NCBI GenBank assembly: GCA_002471275.1
Contig: DKPQ01000017.1
Location: 682,001 to 746,000, forward strand
Direction: 5' to 3'
Length of the DNA stretch: 64,000 bases
Origin: Flammeovirgaceae bacterium UBA7330
Lineage (GTDB): Bacteria > Bacteroidota > Bacteroidia > Cytophagales > Cyclobacteriaceae
Each line of letters starts with the position of its first letter. Position 1 is the stretch's first letter. A program made the position numbers and the translations under genes. Below the pieces are notes generated by a model that did not search any database, was not told the DNA's origin, and was given only the letters and a program-made list of their open reading frames with translations. Positions 52,791 to 61,832 of the stretch are shown here, one piece after another.

Positions 52791-54411
52791 TTAAGTTGAT
52801 GGATACTTTCCCTTCGATGGCTATTGTGGTGATCAGGGAGTAGTCAGAAAAAATCTTTACAAACTGATCTTGTTGTGAGCCGAATGAGTTGAAACGGACC
52901 GTTACCTTGAGCTTCTCTGCGGTGGTCAGGGATGTAATCTTCGCTTTATCCAAAGTCACCCGAGTCTCCAAAGAAGATGCTTCGGTGGTCTTTTTATCGG
53001 GATCAAATAGAGTAGGGGATTCAAGAATGGAGATGTTCATGATATCATCAAATGCTTCGCCATTGATATCCAGGAAGTGGACATCGATCTCACCGCCAAT
53101 AGGTAATTCATTTGATGTCTTAAGAATGAGTGTAAGTAACTGACTGTCGTCAAGTCTACTCAGATCGCCCAGATCGAATTCAGTATCATATTCAAAGTCC
53201 TGTAGCTTCAGGCTCAGCGGCAATTCTATTCTTGACTTGATCTTGATATTTGAATTTTTAAGAAGGAAGTTTCCATCCAGGTTGTCGGGATTAGAAATAC
53301 CAGTTAAGGAAAGGTTTAGCCGATCCGGTGAGGAGCTCAGAATGTCATTGATGTTCGAATTGTCTTTAGTCATGGTGATCGAAGATGTCACGATGCTACC
53401 GGCATTTTCCAGTGTGGGAGCTTCGATGATCTGCAGCGCCTCGGTAAATTGTCCGGTCAAAGCCATATCTGGTTTATCTTCATACGAGGCATAGATGTTT
53501 GAGAAGTCCAGACCGGCAGGTAACCCGAAAGAGTTATCAAATGTGAAATATACCCGTGGAGCTTCAAATGACAAGCCAGTGTCGGAGAACTCTGAAAACA
53601 CATCGAGAGAGATCTCTTGCGACTCAATGTCAAATGTATCTGTGCCAAAACTACCATAGATAGCATCGAATTCAGGATCGATTACATCAACCTGTATGTT
53701 AATGGTCTCATCACCGGAAAGTGCTTGGCCAGCTGGAATCGAAATAGCTGCCTGAAGATTTACAGTGAAGACACTTGAATCATTTTGAAAGTTGAGCAGT
53801 GTCTTATAGCCCGTTAAATCAGTATCCTGTGTTCCGGATATTGGAGTAACACCTGAATAGACCAGGGCAGAATTGAGGGTAATTCCATCACCTGAATTTA
53901 CATTAATAAATGAGTTTGTATTGATGCTGTATGCTACATCGCCAGGAAAATCAGAAATAATTGACAGGCGAAGTGTTCCGGACTCATAAAATAGTGAGTC
54001 AAGTCTTTCACCTTCATTGGAAACGTAATCAAAATTTATTTCCCTGTTAATGACGAGTGTGGTGTCTGTTGGGGGAATGAAAGGAATGGAGACCGGGCTT
54101 TCAATGGTCTTTTCATTCGAGAAGGTTGCCACATCCACAAAATCGGAAGTTAGAGAGAAGTCTGTACTGTCTTCATAGACAATGAATATCTCTTTGTTTT
54201 CAGCTTCCTGCACAACAGTTGTATCATCAGACAATTCCTTGATGAACTCACCTACAGTAAGGGTATCCTTACCAATAATAAGTGCGATTTCACCCTCGTA
54301 GTCAGGTAGATAAGTTTTGTCCAGGTTGGGAAGGTTATCAATATTACATCCCGATAGAAAAAATACTGTCAGCCAGGCGAGGACTAACAGTCTGGAAAAT
54401 TTTGGCGTCAT
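52780..54411 (-). CDS. Hypothetical lipoprotein, paired with the DUF5723 protein
   Basis: From ATG 54411 the protein has 543 residues. It opens with a lipoprotein signal (LLVLAWLTVFFLSGC). The rest is acidic, Ser/Thr/Asp/Leu-rich and beta-strand-like, with no Cys-rich or catalytic motifs. I do not recognise a family. Repeated segments of the type LNLSLTGIS and LPLSLKLQDFEYDTEF suggest Ig-like beta domains. It is probably anchored to the outer membrane. The frame is open to 54462, but the signal peptide fits best from 54411. It overlaps the DUF5723 gene by 11 bases, implying joint function. Confidence 0.65.
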   Translation of the reverse strand: MTPKFSRLLVLAWLTVFFLSGCNIDNLPNLDKTYLPDYEGEIALIIGKDTLTVGEFIKELSDDTTVVQEAENKEIFIVYEDSTDFSLTSDFVDVATFSNEKTIESPVSIPFIPPTDTTLVINREINFDYVSNEGERLDSLFYESGTLRLSIISDFPGDVAYSINTNSFINVNSGDGITLNSALVYSGVTPISGTQDTDLTGYKTLLNFQNDSSVFTVNLQAAISIPAGQALSGDETINIQVDVIDPEFDAIYGSFGTDTFDIESQEISLDVFSEFSDTGLSFEAPRVYFTFDNSFGLPAGLDFSNIYASYEDKPDMALTGQFTEALQIIEAPTLENAGSIVTSSITMTKDNSNINDILSSSPDRLNLSLTGISNPDNLDGNFLLKNSNIKIKSRIELPLSLKLQDFEYDTEFDLGDLSRLDDSQLLTLILKTSNELPIGGEIDVHFLDINGEAFDDIMNISILESPTLFDPDKKTTEASSLETRVTLDKAKITSLTTAEKLKVTVRFNSFGSQQDQFVKIFSDYSLITTIAIEGKVSINLNEN

Positions 54412-54516
54412 AAAATTTAATGCTTCGATGCGATGAACAAAGAAGAGCAAATAACGCTCCAAAAATTCATAAGTTCGATAATTTGGTCAAATTTATCGAT
54501 GGCTGACCAGTGTTTT

Positions 54517-57500
54517 TTATGCGAGTTCTCTGAGGTCGACCGGTACAACTCTTGAAACGCCCTGTTCGATCATCGTGATGCCATAAATAACATCCGTGCT
54601 GGACATTGTGCGCTTATTGTGTGTCACAATGATAAACTGAGAGTCTTTGCTGAATTCCCTGATAATCTCATTGAACTTGTCAATGTTGGCATCATCGAGT
54701 GGAGCATCTACCTCATCGAATATACAGAAAGGTGCTGGCTTAAGAAGATAAATCGCAAAAAGGAGGGAAGTAGCAGTGAGTGTCTTTTCACCTCCAGAAA
54801 GTTGGTTGATGGTGAGTGGTTTCTTGCCTTTAGGCTTCGCCATAATTTCTATGGCAGAATCCAATGGGTTTTCCGGATCTGTAAGTTTCAACTCACAATC
54901 ATCTTCTTCGGTGAAAAGTGTCCTGAATACTTTTTCAAAATTCTCTCGTATCTTCTCAAAAGCATCCAGAAATGTGGTTTTTGCCACATCATCGATTTCT
55001 CCAATGGTAGTCATCAGAGATTCCTTGGCGGTAATGAGATCCTGTTTTTGATTGGTGATAAACTCATGCCTCTCCTTGATTTCTTCGTAGGCTTCCATGG
55101 CCATGGGGTTGATGGGCCCCATATTTTCTAGTCGGTTTTTATGGCGCTCTGCCTTATCACGGAGCTCATCTTCACTTTTGCTCAGAATCTCTTCGTTATC
55201 AAAGCTATCTACCTGCGAAAGGTCAATGTTGAATTCAACCGACAACCGGTCTTTCACTGAATTGAGCTGCATTTTAGTATCACTCAGTTTTTCCTGCCAT
55301 TCCATCAGGATATGGTCGATAGATTCCCTTTGACGCTGGATCTCACGGAGTGTCTTTTCATCCTCATCGATCTTGCCTCGTACCTGATAGTATTCTTTCT
55401 CAGCTTCGTTTACAGCAGATTCAATGGATGCTTTCTCATCATACATGGCTACCAGTTCATCATCTCCCTGTTCTGAAGTTTTGATAAGCTCATTCAGGTT
55501 TTGAGTGGTAATGTGAAGCTCTTCTGAATTCTTCTTGATTCTTTCCGCACTGCCATCAAAAGCTTCTTGCTTATAGCTGATTTCCTGGCGGATGCTGTTG
55601 AGCTTATTCTGCTGCCTGTGATAGAGTACATTCTCCTCGTTAAATGCTGTAGACTTGTGAGACAACAGTTCATTTAGAGATTCCAGTTGTTCTTTTGCAC
55701 TGGAAACCCTGACCTCCATTTCCTGTAGGAGATTTTTGGCATCACTATGATTAGGTCTTAATGTTTTTAGCTCTTCATTGAGTTTTTCAATCCTGGCTAT
55801 AAGGTCCTCATGCTTGGTTTCGTTCGAGCTCAACATGGAAGAGAATTGCTCTTTCTTGGTTTGCAAGGTCACAAAAACCTCATTCACCTGATTGATTTCT
55901 TCTGTTAGCCTGCTCAACTCGTCCTGCTTGGAATCAGCTTTTAACCTGGACAGCTCACTTTGTGCTTCCCGAAAAGCTGTTTCAGTTTGTTCTTGTTTCC
56001 TGGTGAGTGATTTGATACCTTCCGACAGTTTCTCGAGGTTTTTGGCCCGACCAATTCTCTTTCCTTCAAACAAACCAACAGATCCTCCTGCAAGGCTGTA
56101 ATTTCTTTGGGCTATTTGCCCGTTTTTGGAGACAAATACTGCTCCATCAGTAGGTATACCGGGTGCTGTGCCATCATAGATATATACATTGTCTAATAAG
56201 TGGGCAATGAGCTTTTGATACTTGCTGTCGTATTCTACAACTTCAGTAGCATTAATGGTCCCCTCAAATAGATGGGAGGAAGAAGAGTGATAATTCTCTA
56301 ACCTTTCGAGAACAAAAAAGCTTACCCTTCCCTGAGAGGCATTACTAAGCAGGTTTACAGCCTTCAATGCATCTTCGTATTTATTCACTACATAGTAGTT
56401 CATGTAAGGCTCAAGGAAGTTTTCGATGGCTATTCGGTATTCTTCCGGACATGTGATGATATCAGAGAGAAGGGGGGCATCTTTCCAGTCTTTACTCTTT
56501 TTTAGGAATTTGATGGCTTCAGGAAAGCCTTCCAGATTATCAACCAGGGACTTGGTCAGGTTGTATTCATTTTGCTGACGGTCAAGCTGGCGGTTGATAT
56601 GAGTGAGCTCATCGCGTAACAGATCTATTCGCTGCTGGCAGCTTTCAATTTTCTCGTTAAGATTATCCTCCTTTCCTTTGAGCTCTTTGTAAGCTTCAGA
56701 TTTGCTGGTTTTCTCTTTGGTGATTTCATCGAGCTTTGAAGAGAAAGCCTGAAGGTCTTGTGAGTGTTGGGTCTTGTCCTGTTGTGATTTGTTGAGCTCT
56801 GAAGAGAGCGTCTCCAGTTGGATTTCCCTGATCTCAATGTCTTTGTTTAGCTGAAAAACCTCGTCTCTCTTATTTCCGAATTGTTGGTTTATCTCGTTGA
56901 GTACTGCCTGAGCTTCCTGGGTCTCTTGTTTTTGCTTGTCATAGTCTGACTGTAGGTTATCCAGCCGTTTGGATATCTGATCCAGGATCCCTTCGGCCGT
57001 TTCTCTTTCTTTTGTCAGGCTTTTAAGCGAAAAAGATGCCCTTTCATTACTCTGCTTATCCTGTTCAATAAGCTCCTTCAGGTTTTCAATTCGGTCATTT
57101 AGAAAACGCTGACGCTCATTCTTGATTTTCTTATCACTTTCATAAGCTCGGATTTTGTTTACGTGCTCGTTTAAGGTTTTCTGCCGGGTGGAAAGGAGCT
57201 TTTCCTTGTTGAGCAGGTCCGTCTTTGTTTTTTCTATCAGAGCTTCAGTGCTGGATAACCGAACGTTTAGCTCGCTCTTGAGATCACTCTGCTTTTTTAT
57301 TTCCTCCTGAATATTATCATGGACCTGCTTTTGGTTATCGAGGGTTTTTTTGGCCAATCCAATGCTTACTTGTTTATACTCTTCTTTGATTTCATAAAAA
57401 CGAGTGGCTTGCTTGGCCTGTTTTTCCAGTGACTTAAGGTTTTTGTCAATTTCAAAAAGCAAATCTTCTACCCGGTCAAGATCAGCGTCGGTGTCTTCCA

Positions 57501-58041
57501 GTTTGCGAAGGGTTTCCTTTTTTCTAATCTTAAATTTGGAAATTCCGGCTGCTTCTTCAAAAAGACTTCTTCGTGAATTGTCTTTGTCATTAAGCAGGTC
57601 ATCTACCATCTTCAGTTCGATAATGGCATAGGTGTTTGAAGCAATACCCGTATCAAGAAAAAGGTTTGTGATATCCTTGAGTCTACACGGGACTTCATTG
57701 AGCAGATACTCACTTTCGCCGGACCGGAAGTACCGTCTTGTAATTGTTACATGGCTATATTCTGTGGGGATGAGGTTTTTTGTGTTGTTGAAGGTGAGGG
57801 AGACCTCAGCCATCTGGGTTTGCTTTCTCGCTTTGGTTCCATTGAAGATCACGTTTTCCATTTTATCAGAGCGGAGAATCCGGGTTTTTTGCTCCCCAAG
57901 AACCCATCGGATGGAGTCCACCACATTTGATTTACCACAACCATTAGGACCTACGATACCCGTGATTCCTTCATCGAAATTGATTGTGACCTTATCAGCA
58001 AAGCTTTTGAATCCTTTTATTTCAAGACGAGTTAATTGCAT
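54517..58041 (-). CDS. smc: Chromosome segregation protein SMC
   Basis: This ring-forming ATPase condenses and aligns chromosome arms, loaded by ParB. The 1174 residues have the complete plan. The N-terminal head has Walker A GIVGPNGCGKSNVVDSIRWVLG (about 28-49). Coiled coil 1 (about 160-500) is followed by a hinge (about 510-670) with DNVYIYDGTAPGIPTDGAVFVSKNGQIA. Coiled coil 2 then leads into the C-terminal head with signature LSGGEKTLTATSLLFAIYLL and Walker B IFDEVDAPLDDANI. The partners ScpA and ScpB are not in the window. A TAAATTTG box lies upstream. Confidence 0.97.
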   Translation of the reverse strand: MQLTRLEIKGFKSFADKVTINFDEGITGIVGPNGCGKSNVVDSIRWVLGEQKTRILRSDKMENVIFNGTKARKQTQMAEVSLTFNNTKNLIPTEYSHVTITRRYFRSGESEYLLNEVPCRLKDITNLFLDTGIASNTYAIIELKMVDDLLNDKDNSRRSLFEEAAGISKFKIRKKETLRKLEDTDADLDRVEDLLFEIDKNLKSLEKQAKQATRFYEIKEEYKQVSIGLAKKTLDNQKQVHDNIQEEIKKQSDLKSELNVRLSSTEALIEKTKTDLLNKEKLLSTRQKTLNEHVNKIRAYESDKKIKNERQRFLNDRIENLKELIEQDKQSNERASFSLKSLTKERETAEGILDQISKRLDNLQSDYDKQKQETQEAQAVLNEINQQFGNKRDEVFQLNKDIEIREIQLETLSSELNKSQQDKTQHSQDLQAFSSKLDEITKEKTSKSEAYKELKGKEDNLNEKIESCQQRIDLLRDELTHINRQLDRQQNEYNLTKSLVDNLEGFPEAIKFLKKSKDWKDAPLLSDIITCPEEYRIAIENFLEPYMNYYVVNKYEDALKAVNLLSNASQGRVSFFVLERLENYHSSSSHLFEGTINATEVVEYDSKYQKLIAHLLDNVYIYDGTAPGIPTDGAVFVSKNGQIAQRNYSLAGGSVGLFEGKRIGRAKNLEKLSEGIKSLTRKQEQTETAFREAQSELSRLKADSKQDELSRLTEEINQVNEVFVTLQTKKEQFSSMLSSNETKHEDLIARIEKLNEELKTLRPNHSDAKNLLQEMEVRVSSAKEQLESLNELLSHKSTAFNEENVLYHRQQNKLNSIRQEISYKQEAFDGSAERIKKNSEELHITTQNLNELIKTSEQGDDELVAMYDEKASIESAVNEAEKEYYQVRGKIDEDEKTLREIQRQRESIDHILMEWQEKLSDTKMQLNSVKDRLSVEFNIDLSQVDSFDNEEILSKSEDELRDKAERHKNRLENMGPINPMAMEAYEEIKERHEFITNQKQDLITAKESLMTTIGEIDDVAKTTFLDAFEKIRENFEKVFRTLFTEEDDCELKLTDPENPLDSAIEIMAKPKGKKPLTINQLSGGEKTLTATSLLFAIYLLKPAPFCIFDEVDAPLDDANIDKFNEIIREFSKDSQFIIVTHNKRTMSSTDVIYGITMIEQGVSRVVPVDLRELA

Positions 58042-58074
58042 GTGGTTTATTGGCTAGAACCTAAGACGAAACAT

Positions 58075-58082
58075 CAAATTTA
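58075..58082 (-). promoter_or_regulatory. Candidate -7 box of smc
   Basis: TAAATTTG on the minus strand matches TAnnTTTG and lies 33 bases upstream of the smc start. It sits in the 69-base gap between smc and the divergent gene at 58111. No TTG is at the -33 distance. Confidence 0.45.
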
Positions 58083-58110
58083 GAATTTAATTTCCTATTT
58101 TTAAGCCATA

Positions 58111-58641
58111 ATGGATGACATTCAAACCTGGATTTATATAATAATTGGTATTATTTATTTCGTCATTAGATCGATGAAAAAGAAAGTGCCAGACCCATCT
58201 GATCAGCCTCTCCCTAAAGGCGGCGGTTCACAACCTGTTGATACCGAGCGCCGTAGACCTATGACCTTTGAGGAGTTGCTTAAAGAGTTTACAGACCCCC
58301 AGGCCAGCCGGGAAGAAGCGCAGGAAATTGAGCCGATTGAGGAGGAGATAGAAACAGCAAGGGAGCGGAAAAGTGAAGAATATATTGAAGAGGGAAGAAC
58401 AAGAAGGTTTTCTGATGAGGAGAGCAAAAGGGTTTATGAAGAGTCGATCAAAAAAGCTGAGGGGTATGAACTGGAGTATAATACGGATGATAAATACCAC
58501 ACAGAGAAGTTGAAGGCTATCTCTCATGATCACGAGGAGGAGGAAGATACGATGGTGGATGAAATCAAGGAGATGTTTGACGACCCAAGAGATGCCAGGA
58601 AAGCCATCATTTTAGGTGAGATCCTCAATAGAAGATACTAA
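58111..58641 (+). CDS. Small acidic membrane-anchored protein
   Basis: The 176 residues start with a membrane segment (WIYIIIGIIYFVIRSM), followed by a basic patch and a Pro/Gly linker. A long, highly charged, helical and probably disordered region rich in Glu, Arg and Lys follows. It ends with DPRDARKAIILGEILNRRY, a short conserved end I have seen in Bacteroidota hypothetical proteins. Function is unknown. It is divergent from smc, 69 bases away. Confidence 0.7.
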   Translation: MDDIQTWIYIIIGIIYFVIRSMKKKVPDPSDQPLPKGGGSQPVDTERRRPMTFEELLKEFTDPQASREEAQEIEPIEEEIETARERKSEEYIEEGRTRRFSDEESKRVYEESIKKAEGYELEYNTDDKYHTEKLKAISHDHEEEEDTMVDEIKEMFDDPRDARKAIILGEILNRRY

Positions 58642-58664
58642 GTTAATACCCCCAGTTACCAATA

Positions 58665-59597
58665 GTGAGATTTCATTTGCTCATCCTGATCCAGATTTTG
58701 CCCTGGCTGGGTTTTTCTCAGAAAACAGCTATCGACTTTCACGATGAGGGTGTGATGTTTTCGGAGAAAGGAAGTCAGGTATTGTTTTACCGGACTAAAA
58801 GCGATCCCTCTCAAGGAGAATACCAGCGACCTCACTACATTCATCCGCTTTATTCACTGGATGGGGAGATAATGACTGAAGACTATCCTGAAGATCATCT
58901 TCATCATCATGGTATATTCTGGGCCTGGCACCAGCTATACATTGGTGAAAAAAGGATCGGGGACGGATGGGAAAACAGGGATTTTAAGTGGACGATACTT
59001 TCTGTAGAGGAAGAGAAGATTGATGGTCCAGCAAAAAGAATCGTTTCAAAAGTAAAATGGACTTCTCCTTTGTGGACTGATGATGCAGGAGTGGAAGTCC
59101 CTTTTGTATCCGAAACCACAAAAATAACCGTGCATCCACAAGACAGGGCTTATCGTTTGATTGATATTGAAATTTCAATCCTCGCCCTTGAACCTAAAGT
59201 AAGAATAGGTGGGTCTGAAGATGCAAAGGGCTATGGAGGCTTCTCCCCAAGAATCAAACTTCCAAAAGATATTCGCTTTTCTGATAAAACAGGTGCAGTG
59301 GTGCCCCAAACAACCCCGGTAGATGGAAATGGATGGTTAGATATATCAGGAGCCATGGGAAGGGATGGAGCGCAATCTGGCTTAAGTATACTCAGTCACC
59401 CTGATAACCCGGGATATCCCAATCCATGGATAATGAGAAGCAAAAGAAGCATGCAGAATGCTGTTTACCCATATCCTGGTGCCACGCCGGTTCCGATTTC
59501 TACGGAAGAGCCCACAATACTTAAATACAGGTTGATCATTCATAGTGGGCTAAAGTCTTCCGAAATTGATAGATTACATAAACAATACTGTCAATAA
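58665..59597 (+). CDS. DUF6807 (PmoA-like) exported protein
   Basis: The 310 residues begin at GTG 58665 with a signal peptide (RFHLLILIQILPWLGFSQ). The DUF6807/PmoA pattern follows: RPHYIHPLYSLDGEIMTEDYPEDHLHHHGIFWAWHQLYIG. The dense His cluster (DHLHHHG) is diagnostic. These proteins resemble beta-sandwich accessory proteins of sugar utilisation loci; the PmoA name in databases does not indicate methane oxidation here. The C-terminal part is a long beta domain. It follows the acidic protein by 23 bases and precedes the cupin gene by 51 bases. Confidence 0.8.
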   Translation: MRFHLLILIQILPWLGFSQKTAIDFHDEGVMFSEKGSQVLFYRTKSDPSQGEYQRPHYIHPLYSLDGEIMTEDYPEDHLHHHGIFWAWHQLYIGEKRIGDGWENRDFKWTILSVEEEKIDGPAKRIVSKVKWTSPLWTDDAGVEVPFVSETTKITVHPQDRAYRLIDIEISILALEPKVRIGGSEDAKGYGGFSPRIKLPKDIRFSDKTGAVVPQTTPVDGNGWLDISGAMGRDGAQSGLSILSHPDNPGYPNPWIMRSKRSMQNAVYPYPGATPVPISTEEPTILKYRLIIHSGLKSSEIDRLHKQYCQ

Positions 59598-59648
59598 ACC
59601 CCTGTCAGTCTAAAGCTGGCAAACTAGTCCAAATATTTTTCCATTAAA

Positions 59649-60428
59649 ATGATGAAAATAATCGCTTCATTCACCCTGTCGCTTATGATGTTTTCTGCCA
59701 CAGCACAACTCAAGCCCGTACAATCAGGTGTTTATCAATGGTCAAATCTTCCGGTGAAGAAAAGTGAAGGAAGAGAATCCAGAAAAATACTTGAAGGTAC
59801 TTCTACACATCTTGACTATTTGGAGATCCATGCAACTACCCAGTACCCAGGAGCAAAACCCAGTCAGATGCATGCTAATGAAGACATTGAGGAACTGATT
59901 CTTGTCAAAGAGGGTACACTGAAGGTTATTTACGGAGATCGGGAGTCGATCATGGGGCCTGAGAGTGTTTTTCTATTGATGCCTCAGCAAATCCACAGTC
60001 TTTCAAATGCAGGTAAAGACAACCTGACCTATTTCGTGGTGCGGTTCAAGGCAAAGAATCCCGTGAAGCTGGAGCGAGGTCTGGAATATGGAGGGACTAC
60101 GGCATTCAATAGTGATTCTTTGGAATTTGTGACAAAGGCAGATGGGAGTGGAGGTGCCCGGGCTTATTTTGATCGACCCTCGGCTATGTTTGAACGAATA
60201 GAAATGCATGTTACTCAATTGGGGAGTGGTAGTACCAGCCACAAGGGACACTCGCATATTGAAACAGAAATTGTGCTGATGATTTCAGGTGAATCAGAGA
60301 TGAAGATCGATGGTAAGAAATATTATGGCAATACCGGAGACCTTTATTTTATGGAGTCTCAGTTGGAGCATGGCATTCTCAATATCTCTGATCTTCCATG
60401 TAGCTATTACGCTTTTAAATGGAAATAA
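59649..60428 (+). CDS. Exported double-cupin protein
   Basis: A signal peptide (MKIIASFTLSLMMFSATAQ) precedes two cupin domains. The first (about 60-135) has HANEDIEELILVKEGTLKVIYG and VFLLMPQQIHSLSNAG. The second (about 175-255) has GHSHIETEIVLMISGESEMKIDG and LYFMESQLEHGI. His/Glu residues in both could bind a metal. The likely role is a sugar or ureidoglycine-type isomerase or a lyase, but the substrate is not clear. It follows the DUF6807 gene on the same strand and may share a transcript. Confidence 0.8.
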   Translation: MMKIIASFTLSLMMFSATAQLKPVQSGVYQWSNLPVKKSEGRESRKILEGTSTHLDYLEIHATTQYPGAKPSQMHANEDIEELILVKEGTLKVIYGDRESIMGPESVFLLMPQQIHSLSNAGKDNLTYFVVRFKAKNPVKLERGLEYGGTTAFNSDSLEFVTKADGSGGARAYFDRPSAMFERIEMHVTQLGSGSTSHKGHSHIETEIVLMISGESEMKIDGKKYYGNTGDLYFMESQLEHGILNISDLPCSYYAFKWK

Positions 60429-60430
60429 AA

Positions 60431-60453
60431 AAGGCCAGTAAAAAACTGGCCTT
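60431..60453 (-). terminator. Intrinsic terminator of gltA
   Basis: AAGGCCAG (60431-60438) and CTGGCCTT (60446-60453) make a perfect 8-bp stem with a 7-base loop. On the minus strand the stem is followed by TTTTTATTT, as in a rho-independent terminator. It lies 9 bases after the gltA stop. On the plus strand the downstream T-run is absent, so termination of the cupin gene there would be weaker. Confidence 0.8.
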
Positions 60454-60461
60454 GTATGCAT

Positions 60462-61748
60462 TTATCTTTTGTTGACAGGAACATAATCTCTAGCGGTTTC
60501 CCCGACATATACCTGTCTGGGTCGACCGATAGGTTCTTTGTTTTCTCGCATCTCTTTCCATTGAGCGATCCATCCCGGGAGTCTACCTAATGCAAACATC
60601 ACTGTAAACATCTCAGTAGGGATTCCCAGTGCACGGTAGATGATACCACTATAGAAATCAACGTTTGGATAGAGCTTTCTTTCAACAAAATACGGATCGT
60701 TGAGTGCTTCTTCTTCCAAACCTTTGGCAATATCCAACACAGGGTCCTGTATACCCAGTTTTCCTAATACCTCGTCAGCAGCTTTTTTAATGATTTTCGC
60801 ACGCGGGTCAAAGTTTTTATATACCCTGTGTCCAAATCCCATCAGCCTGAACGGATCATCTTTGTCTTTGGCTTTGGCCATCCATTTTTTGGTATCACCA
60901 CCATCTTGTTTGATTCCTTCCAGCATCTCAATCACAGCCTGGTTGGCTCCACCATGTAATGGTCCCCATAATGCGTTGATTCCAGCCGACAAAGAGGCAT
61001 ACAGGCTGGCCTGAGAACTACCAACAATCCTTACTGTAGATGTGGAGCAGTTTTGCTCATGATCAGCATGTAGGATAAGTAATTTGTTTAAAGCATCAAC
61101 TACGATGGGCTCAGGATGATAGTCCTCTGTCGGTAGACCAAACATCATTTTAAGGAAATTGCCACAATAGTCAAGCTTATTGTCAGGATATAGAATGGGC
61201 TGACCTAATTGGTTTTTATATGCCCATGCAGCAAATGTTGGCATTTTAGCAAGTATCCTGATAATACTTAGGTTTACCTCACCAGCAGACCTGTTGGGGT
61301 CAAGACTCATTGGATAAAAGGCTGTCAATGACGTAACCAGGGAAGACAGCACACCCATAGGATGGGAGGTATATGGAAATCCATCCAACAGTTTTTTGAT
61401 GTCTTCATGAACCAGCGTATGATTGGTAATGTCTTTTTCAAAACCGGCTAGTTTTTCAGCTGAGGGCAAGTTTCCATAGATCAGTAAGTACGCAACCTCC
61501 AAAAAAGTTGAATTTTCCGCCAGTTGGTCAATTGGGTAACCACGGTATCTCAATATACCTTTTTCTCCATCGAGGAAGGTAATTGCACTTTTTGTTGAGC
61601 CGGTATTTTTAAATCCCGGATCAATGGTAATTACACCGGATTGAGCCCGAAAACTACTAATATCAATGGCTTTCTCATTTTCGGATCCGACCAATGTGGG
61701 TAATTCGTATGTCTTACCGTCTATTTTTATCTCAGCTTTTTCTGACAT
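60462..61748 (-). CDS. gltA: Citrate synthase
   Basis: GltA condenses oxaloacetate and acetyl-CoA into citrate, entering the TCA cycle. The 428 residues match the hexameric type II form. They have the N-terminal extension with the beta domain (TITIDPGFKNTGSTKSAITFLDGEKGILRYRGYPIDQLAE), the catalytic His in LHADHEQNCSTSTVRIVGSSQ and HGGANQAVIEML. The second His is in FGHRVYKNFDPRAKIIK and the Asp-containing VDFYSGIIYRALGIP near the C-terminus. It is convergent with the cupin gene and followed by a strong hairpin terminator. Confidence 0.97.
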   Translation of the reverse strand: MSEKAEIKIDGKTYELPTLVGSENEKAIDISSFRAQSGVITIDPGFKNTGSTKSAITFLDGEKGILRYRGYPIDQLAENSTFLEVAYLLIYGNLPSAEKLAGFEKDITNHTLVHEDIKKLLDGFPYTSHPMGVLSSLVTSLTAFYPMSLDPNRSAGEVNLSIIRILAKMPTFAAWAYKNQLGQPILYPDNKLDYCGNFLKMMFGLPTEDYHPEPIVVDALNKLLILHADHEQNCSTSTVRIVGSSQASLYASLSAGINALWGPLHGGANQAVIEMLEGIKQDGGDTKKWMAKAKDKDDPFRLMGFGHRVYKNFDPRAKIIKKAADEVLGKLGIQDPVLDIAKGLEEEALNDPYFVERKLYPNVDFYSGIIYRALGIPTEMFTVMFALGRLPGWIAQWKEMRENKEPIGRPRQVYVGETARDYVPVNKR

Positions 61749-61832
61749 TTTGTATTTAATGGTTTAAAATATTGGATTCCCTAAATATACACTTAAAATT
61801 ATACTGATTGAGGTGTATTATCAAATCTTCAA

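Noticed and set aside
58665..59597. Methane monooxygenase subunit suggested by the PmoA name
   Set aside because: The sequence is an exported DUF6807 beta protein with a His cluster, not a membrane copper monooxygenase, and no pmoB or pmoC is present.
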